From Stutzerimonas nitrititolerans (GTDB lineage Bacteria; Pseudomonadota; Gammaproteobacteria; Pseudomonadales; Pseudomonadaceae): DNA of 64,000 nucleotides. The stretch is from contig NZ_RFFL01000001.1 in the NCBI RefSeq assembly GCF_003696285.1, forward strand, positions 248,001 to 312,000, read 5' to 3'. Both the position numbers and the translations under genes were made by a program. The notes below the pieces were generated by a model. It saw only the letters and a list, made by a program, of their open reading frames with translations, was not told where the DNA came from and did not search any database. This document shows, piece by piece, positions 59,187 through 64,000 of the stretch; the stretch's first letter is position 1, and each line of letters begins with the position of its first letter.

Positions 59187-59199
59187 GCATTTTTGGTGC
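59187..59199. promoter_or_regulatory. NtrC-like enhancer site 2 upstream of glnA
   Basis: GCATTTTTGGTGC, with one strong half site (GGTGC) and one weaker (GCA), lies about three helical turns from the first site. The spacing suits cooperative NtrC binding. The rest of the 339-bp glnA-thiI gap shows no gene. Confidence 0.4.
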
Positions 59200-59293
59200 G
59201 CGGCCTGCCGGTGGAGAAAATCGTCTAATTGTTGATCAGTTTCCGCTATACTCCGCCCCCCTCTTTTTTCGCCTCACTGGCGCGCGCGTTTTC

Positions 59294-60778
59294 ATGAAGC
59301 TGATCGTCAAGGTTTTCCCGGAAATCACCATCAAGAGCCCGCCGGTGCGCAAGGGGTTCATTCGTCAGTTGGCGAAGAACATCCGCACCGTGCTGCGCGA
59401 CCTCGATCCCGAATTGCGGGTGGAAGGGGTGTGGGACAACATCGAGGTGGAGACGGCGCTCGGCGACACGAAGACTCTGCGCGAGATGATCGAACGCCTG
59501 CGCTGCACGCCGGGCATCGCCCATTGCCTCGAAGTGCACGAGTATCCGCTGGGCGATCTGGATGACATCTTCGAGAAGTGCAAGGCGCACTTCGCCGGTC
59601 GCCTGCCGGGCAAGATATTCGCAGTGCGCTGCAAGCGCGCCGGCAAGCACTCCTTCAGTTCGATGGACGTGGAGCGCCATGTCGGCAGCCGCCTGCGCGA
59701 GGAGTGCGGCGCGGCAGGCATCTCTCTGAAGGCACCGGAAATCGAAGTGCGGATGGAAGTCCGCGATCAGCGCCTGTTCGTCGTTCATGCTCAGCACGAC
59801 GGCATCGGCGGCTACCCGCTGGGTGCGCTGGAGCAGACCCTGGTGCTGATGTCCGGCGGTTTCGATTCCACCGTGGCGGCCTATCAGATGATGCGCCGCG
59901 GCCTGATGACCCACTTCTGCTTCTTCAACCTCGGTGGCCGCGCCCACGAGCTGGGGGTGATGGAAGTCGCCCACTATCTGTGGAAGAAGTACGGCAGCTC
60001 TCATCGCGTGCTGTTCATCAGCGTGCCCTTCGAGGAAGTGGTCGGCGAGATTCTCGACAAGGTCGACAACAGCCAGATGGGTGTGGTCCTCAAGCGCATG
60101 ATGCTGCGCGCCTCGACGCAGATCGCCGAACGCCTGCACATCGATGCGCTGGTCACCGGCGAGGCGATCTCGCAGGTCTCCAGCCAGACCCTGCCCAATC
60201 TCTCGGTGATCGACTCGGCCACCGACATGCTGGTGCTGCGCCCGCTGATCGCCGCGCACAAGCAGGACATCATCGACACCGCGTTCGCGATCGGCACCGC
60301 CGAATTCGCCAAGAACATGCCCGAGTATTGCGGCGTGATCTCGAAGAACCCGACCACCCGCGCCAAGCGCTATCGCGTCGAGCACGAAGAGAAGCAGTTC
60401 GACATGCAGGTGCTCGAGCGCGCCCTGGAAAACGCCCGCCAGGTCGCCATCGACCGAGTGATCGACGAGCTGGGCGAAGACATCAAGGTCGAGGAAGTCG
60501 CCACGGCGACTGCCGGCCAGGTGGTGCTCGACATCCGCCACCCCGATGCCGCCGAGGACGAACCTCTGCAACTGACCGGTATCGAAGTGCAGACGATGCC
60601 CTTCTACGCCGTCAACAATCGCTTCAAGGAACTGGATGAAAACCGCCAGTACCTGCTGTATTGCGATAAAGGTGTCATGAGCCGCCTGCATGCTCACCAT
60701 CTGTTGAGCGAGGGGCACCAGAACGTGCGGGTCTATCGACCTGTGAGCCTGAAGCCAGAAGCTGGAAGCTCGAAGTGA
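59294..60778 (+). CDS. thiI: tRNA 4-thiouridine synthase / thiamine sulfurtransferase ThiI
   Basis: Uses ATP and persulfide sulfur to make 4-thiouridine at tRNA position 8 and to feed thiazole synthesis. Order: ferredoxin-like and THUMP domains ([40 protein letters not shown]), PP-loop [14 protein letters not shown] and C-terminal rhodanese domain with active Cys457 in LLYCDKGV. The product is 494 residues, about ten more than usual. The extra end (LKPEAGSSK) is encoded by an inverted-repeat arm. The ATG follows no strong ribosome site. Confidence 0.94.
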   Translation: MKLIVKVFPEITIKSPPVRKGFIRQLAKNIRTVLRDLDPELRVEGVWDNIEVETALGDTKTLREMIERLRCTPGIAHCLEVHEYPLGDLDDIFEKCKAHFAGRLPGKIFAVRCKRAGKHSFSSMDVERHVGSRLREECGAAGISLKAPEIEVRMEVRDQRLFVVHAQHDGIGGYPLGALEQTLVLMSGGFDSTVAAYQMMRRGLMTHFCFFNLGGRAHELGVMEVAHYLWKKYGSSHRVLFISVPFEEVVGEILDKVDNSQMGVVLKRMMLRASTQIAERLHIDALVTGEAISQVSSQTLPNLSVIDSATDMLVLRPLIAAHKQDIIDTAFAIGTAEFAKNMPEYCGVISKNPTTRAKRYRVEHEEKQFDMQVLERALENARQVAIDRVIDELGEDIKVEEVATATAGQVVLDIRHPDAAEDEPLQLTGIEVQTMPFYAVNNRFKELDENRQYLLYCDKGVMSRLHAHHLLSEGHQNVRVYRPVSLKPEAGSSK

Positions 60779-60886
60779 AGAGCATCTGTCCAACCAGCCA
60801 TTTCGTCATCAGGCGCAAGCACCCCCCTGACTGTTCGGGCGTGCTGCTTTTACTTTCCAGCTTTCAGCTTCAAGCTTCCAGCTTCT
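60757..60886. repeat. Inverted repeat joining the end of thiI and the typA leader
   Basis: AGAAGCTGGAAGCT from 60757 has its inverse AGCTTCCAGCTTCT at 60873-60886; similarity extends about 27 bp on each arm. The AGCTTGAAGCT-type motif is a common intergenic repeat in pseudomonads. The left arm runs into the thiI coding end. Confidence 0.65.
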
Positions 60887-60902
60887 TTTTAGGTACCCAA
60901 CA

Positions 60903-62723
<1,821 letters not shown>

Positions 62724-62741
62724 GGCGACAAGCTGCAAGTA

Positions 62742-62776
62742 AAAGCCCCGCCCGGAGTGATCCGGGCGGGGCTTTT
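62742..62776 (+). terminator. Rho-independent terminator after typA
   Basis: AAAGCCCCGCCCGGA and TCCGGGCGGGGCTTT pair perfectly around a GTGA loop and end in a T run. This is among the strongest terminators in the window. Confidence 0.88.
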
Positions 62777-62837
62777 TCGTGGGGCGCTTGCAGAAGCGGC
62801 TTCAGCCGCGAAGCGTCTGTAGCTTCGAGATGGGCGC

Positions 62838-62975
62838 CTATGCGGGCTCGGATGGGCGACAGGCTTTTTCCCGCTCCGCCTTTTCGCGCCTCAGCTCCCG
62901 GTATTCGCAGTAATGCTCATAGACTGCCTTGGCGACTACGGCTAGACCGACGGTGGCGAGGATGTTCTTAAGCAT
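62838..62975 (-). CDS. Small 45-residue protein with one hydrophobic helix
   Basis: Short gene reading MLKNILATVGLAVVAKAVYE, then a strongly charged helix with EYRELRREKAEREKACR. The start is preceded by AAGGAG at 9 bp, an excellent ribosome site, which is the main reason to accept it. The N-terminal stretch could be a membrane anchor with a cytoplasmic coiled tail. I do not recognise the family. Confidence 0.55.
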   Translation of the reverse strand: MLKNILATVGLAVVAKAVYEHYCEYRELRREKAEREKACRPSEPA

Positions 62976-63013
62976 GGCGGGTACTCCTTGGTAGCGGCAT
63001 CGGTGGTACGGCT

Positions 63014-63244
63014 TCAGTGGTGCAGCGGGTTCAGAAAATTGGCCAGTCGCTCTTTCATGATCTCGGCCTGGGTTGCTAGCCGGGTTTCAAGTTCGTCGTG
63101 CCGACACTTGGGGCAGTCGCTGAACCAGTCCCGACCTTCCATAAGGCAATCGCTCAGCGGAATGGGGGTGCGCTTCCAGTTACAGGCAGGGCAGATGAAG
63201 GTGCGGGGGTGAGGACGGGAGTGCGGGCGGGGTGGCATTGGCAT
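63014..63244 (-). CDS. Small zinc-ribbon-like protein
   Basis: A 76-residue protein: proline/arginine/histidine-rich start (MPMPPRPHSRPHPRTF), then ICPACNWKRTPIPLSDC and FSDCPKCRHDELETRLATQ. The two CPxC pairs are spaced as in a four-cysteine zinc ribbon. TGGAGT lies 6 bp before the ATG. The open frame continues upstream but lacks a ribosome site. Nucleic acid or protein binding is possible; role unknown. 38 bp downstream of its stop lies the 45-residue gene, so the two may be cotranscribed. Confidence 0.6.
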   Translation of the reverse strand: MPMPPRPHSRPHPRTFICPACNWKRTPIPLSDCLMEGRDWFSDCPKCRHDELETRLATQAEIMKERLANFLNPLHH

Positions 63245-63384
63245 GTTTGGACTCCAGCATTCGGATTGCTGGAGACTGTGCCGCAAGTGCACGACAGATT
63301 GTGTCGTCATCGTTTCCGGGGGATTTCAGGTGAGTTGCTTCGCTGTGCTCTGCTATGGTTCTGCCATCATTCAAGGAGAGCAAT

Positions 63385-64000
63385 ATGCAGTTTCAGGTTC
63401 TGAAGCAGCGCCATCGGCAGGAGCGCGAAAGCCAACATCCCAATCTGCGCTTGCGCGTCCACCGTGCCCTGAGTTGGCTTGACCGGGCCGAACAGGCCGA
63501 TGACCTCGATGGCCGTTTCATCTTCTTCTGGATCGCTTTCAACGCCGCCTACGCCACCGAGATCGACGAGCAGCGACGGTTGTCGGAACAGGAAACCTTC
63601 AAGGCCTTCTTGGAGAAGCTTTGTGCGCTGGATAAGAAAAAGCGCATCGACGCGTTGGTCTGGCAGGAGTTCTCCGGCAGCATCCGCGTGCTGCTGGACA
63701 ACCCCTACGTGTTCCAGAGCTTCTGGGATCACCAGAGCGGCAAGATCGACGAGACCAATTGGAAAAACCGTTTCGCCGGTGGCAAGCGGGCTGCCCAGCA
63801 GGCCCTGGCCAGCGGAAACACTCCGATACTCCTGGGCGTGCTGTTCAACCGCCTCTACACCCTGCGCAACCAGCTCATCCACGGCGGCGCTACTTGGAAC
63901 GGCGCGATCAACCGTGGACAGCTGCGTGACTGCACTAGCCTGCTGGGCAAGCTGGTGCCGGTGATCATCGCGCTGATGATGGATAGCCCGGACACCTTGT
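63385..64000 (+). CDS. HEPN-like protein, cut by the window end
   Basis: 205 codons are visible and the frame is still open at 64000. Start ATG at 63385 follows AAGGAGAG. The protein is helical with FFWIAFNAAYATEID early on and LYTLRNQLIHGGATWNGA later; RNQLIH fits the R-X4-H motif of HEPN ribonuclease domains. The long insertion between the two regions is typical of Apea-like or solitary HEPN proteins. Such proteins occur in toxin-antitoxin and defence loci; the neighbour needed to judge this lies outside. Confidence 0.68.
   Translation, partial: MQFQVLKQRHRQERESQHPNLRLRVHRALSWLDRAEQADDLDGRFIFFWIAFNAAYATEIDEQRRLSEQETFKAFLEKLCALDKKKRIDALVWQEFSGSIRVLLDNPYVFQSFWDHQSGKIDETNWKNRFAGGKRAAQQALASGNTPILLGVLFNRLYTLRNQLIHGGATWNGAINRGQLRDCTSLLGKLVPVIIALMMDSPDTL

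Overview
The window reads as a chromosomal segment of a Pseudomonas species, probably of the P. mendocina/alcaligenes/oleovorans side of the genus. The evidence is the high GC content by eye, sigma-54/NtrC nitrogen control, the kinB-algB pair, and several blocks whose gene order matches, from memory, separate parts of the P. aeruginosa PAO1 chromosome (about PA5213-5217, PA5480-5492, PA5174-5180, PA5107-5110, PA5063-5080, PA5053-5055 and PA5117-5127). These blocks are joined here in a different order. No tRNA, rRNA, CRISPR array, transposase or prophage gene was seen.

Layout. 1-4.9 kb: end of an ABC permease, then the glycine cleavage genes gcvT-gcvH-gcvP. 4.9-10.9 kb: engB (minus), then cytochrome c4, dsbA, an EEP-family nuclease/phosphatase, a GGDEF cyclase and a lipoprotein amidase. 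10.9-17.6 kb: kinB-algB (minus), three small stress or membrane genes, a SpmA/SpmB-type membrane protein and a glycine-zipper protein. 17.8-27.7 kb: fdhD, a HAD nucleotidase, nudE-cysQ, a thioesterase-like protein, a YkgJ-type cysteine cluster protein, glgP, fbp, a DUF924 protein, two lipoproteins (one a lipocalin) and a DUF2141 protein. 27.7-36.1 kb: an accessory biosynthetic locus made of two convergent operons. 36.2-49.1 kb: methyltransferase-like, lipoprotein, pip-dtd, rsmE, tatABC, hisI-hisE, ubiE-ubiJ-ubiB, a frameshifted hydrolase, and hslVU. 49.3-62.7 kb: a YdeP-type molybdoenzyme, trmL, ntrBC, two DUF4124 proteins, glnA, thiI and typA. 62.8-64 kb: three small accessory genes, the last a HEPN-like protein cut by the window end.

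The most interesting part is the 27.7-36.1 kb locus. The plus operon encodes homologues of DarA and DarB (dialkylresorcinol formation), an unknown 136-residue protein and a BtrH/DUF4872 protein. The facing minus operon encodes a FabZ-like dehydratase, an ABC ATPase and permease, an acyl carrier protein, a KAS II-type ketosynthase and a chain-length-factor-like partner that lacks the active cysteine. All six minus genes overlap end to start. No dedicated ketoreductase, acyl-CoA ligase or acyltransferase is seen, so the pathway probably borrows steps from fatty acid synthesis. The likely product is an acyl-ACP-derived resorcinol or polyene-like lipid, possibly modified by the BtrH-like protein and exported by the ABC system; the product itself cannot be read from the sequence.

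The intergenic DNA is rich in palindromes: a twin-hairpin element with near-complete copies at 4801 and 49246 and partial copies between 31.2 and 31.7 kb and at 36.75 kb; a 692-bp imperfect palindrome with 22-bp perfect ends at 52753-53444; and a second repeat family at about 37.4 and 53.5 kb. Most lie between converging genes. Nitrogen genes form a coherent unit: glnA has a sigma-54 promoter and NtrC-like sites, with ntrBC about 2.9 kb downstream of the glnA start. The only clearly broken gene is an alpha/beta hydrolase with a single frameshift near 45.96 kb.
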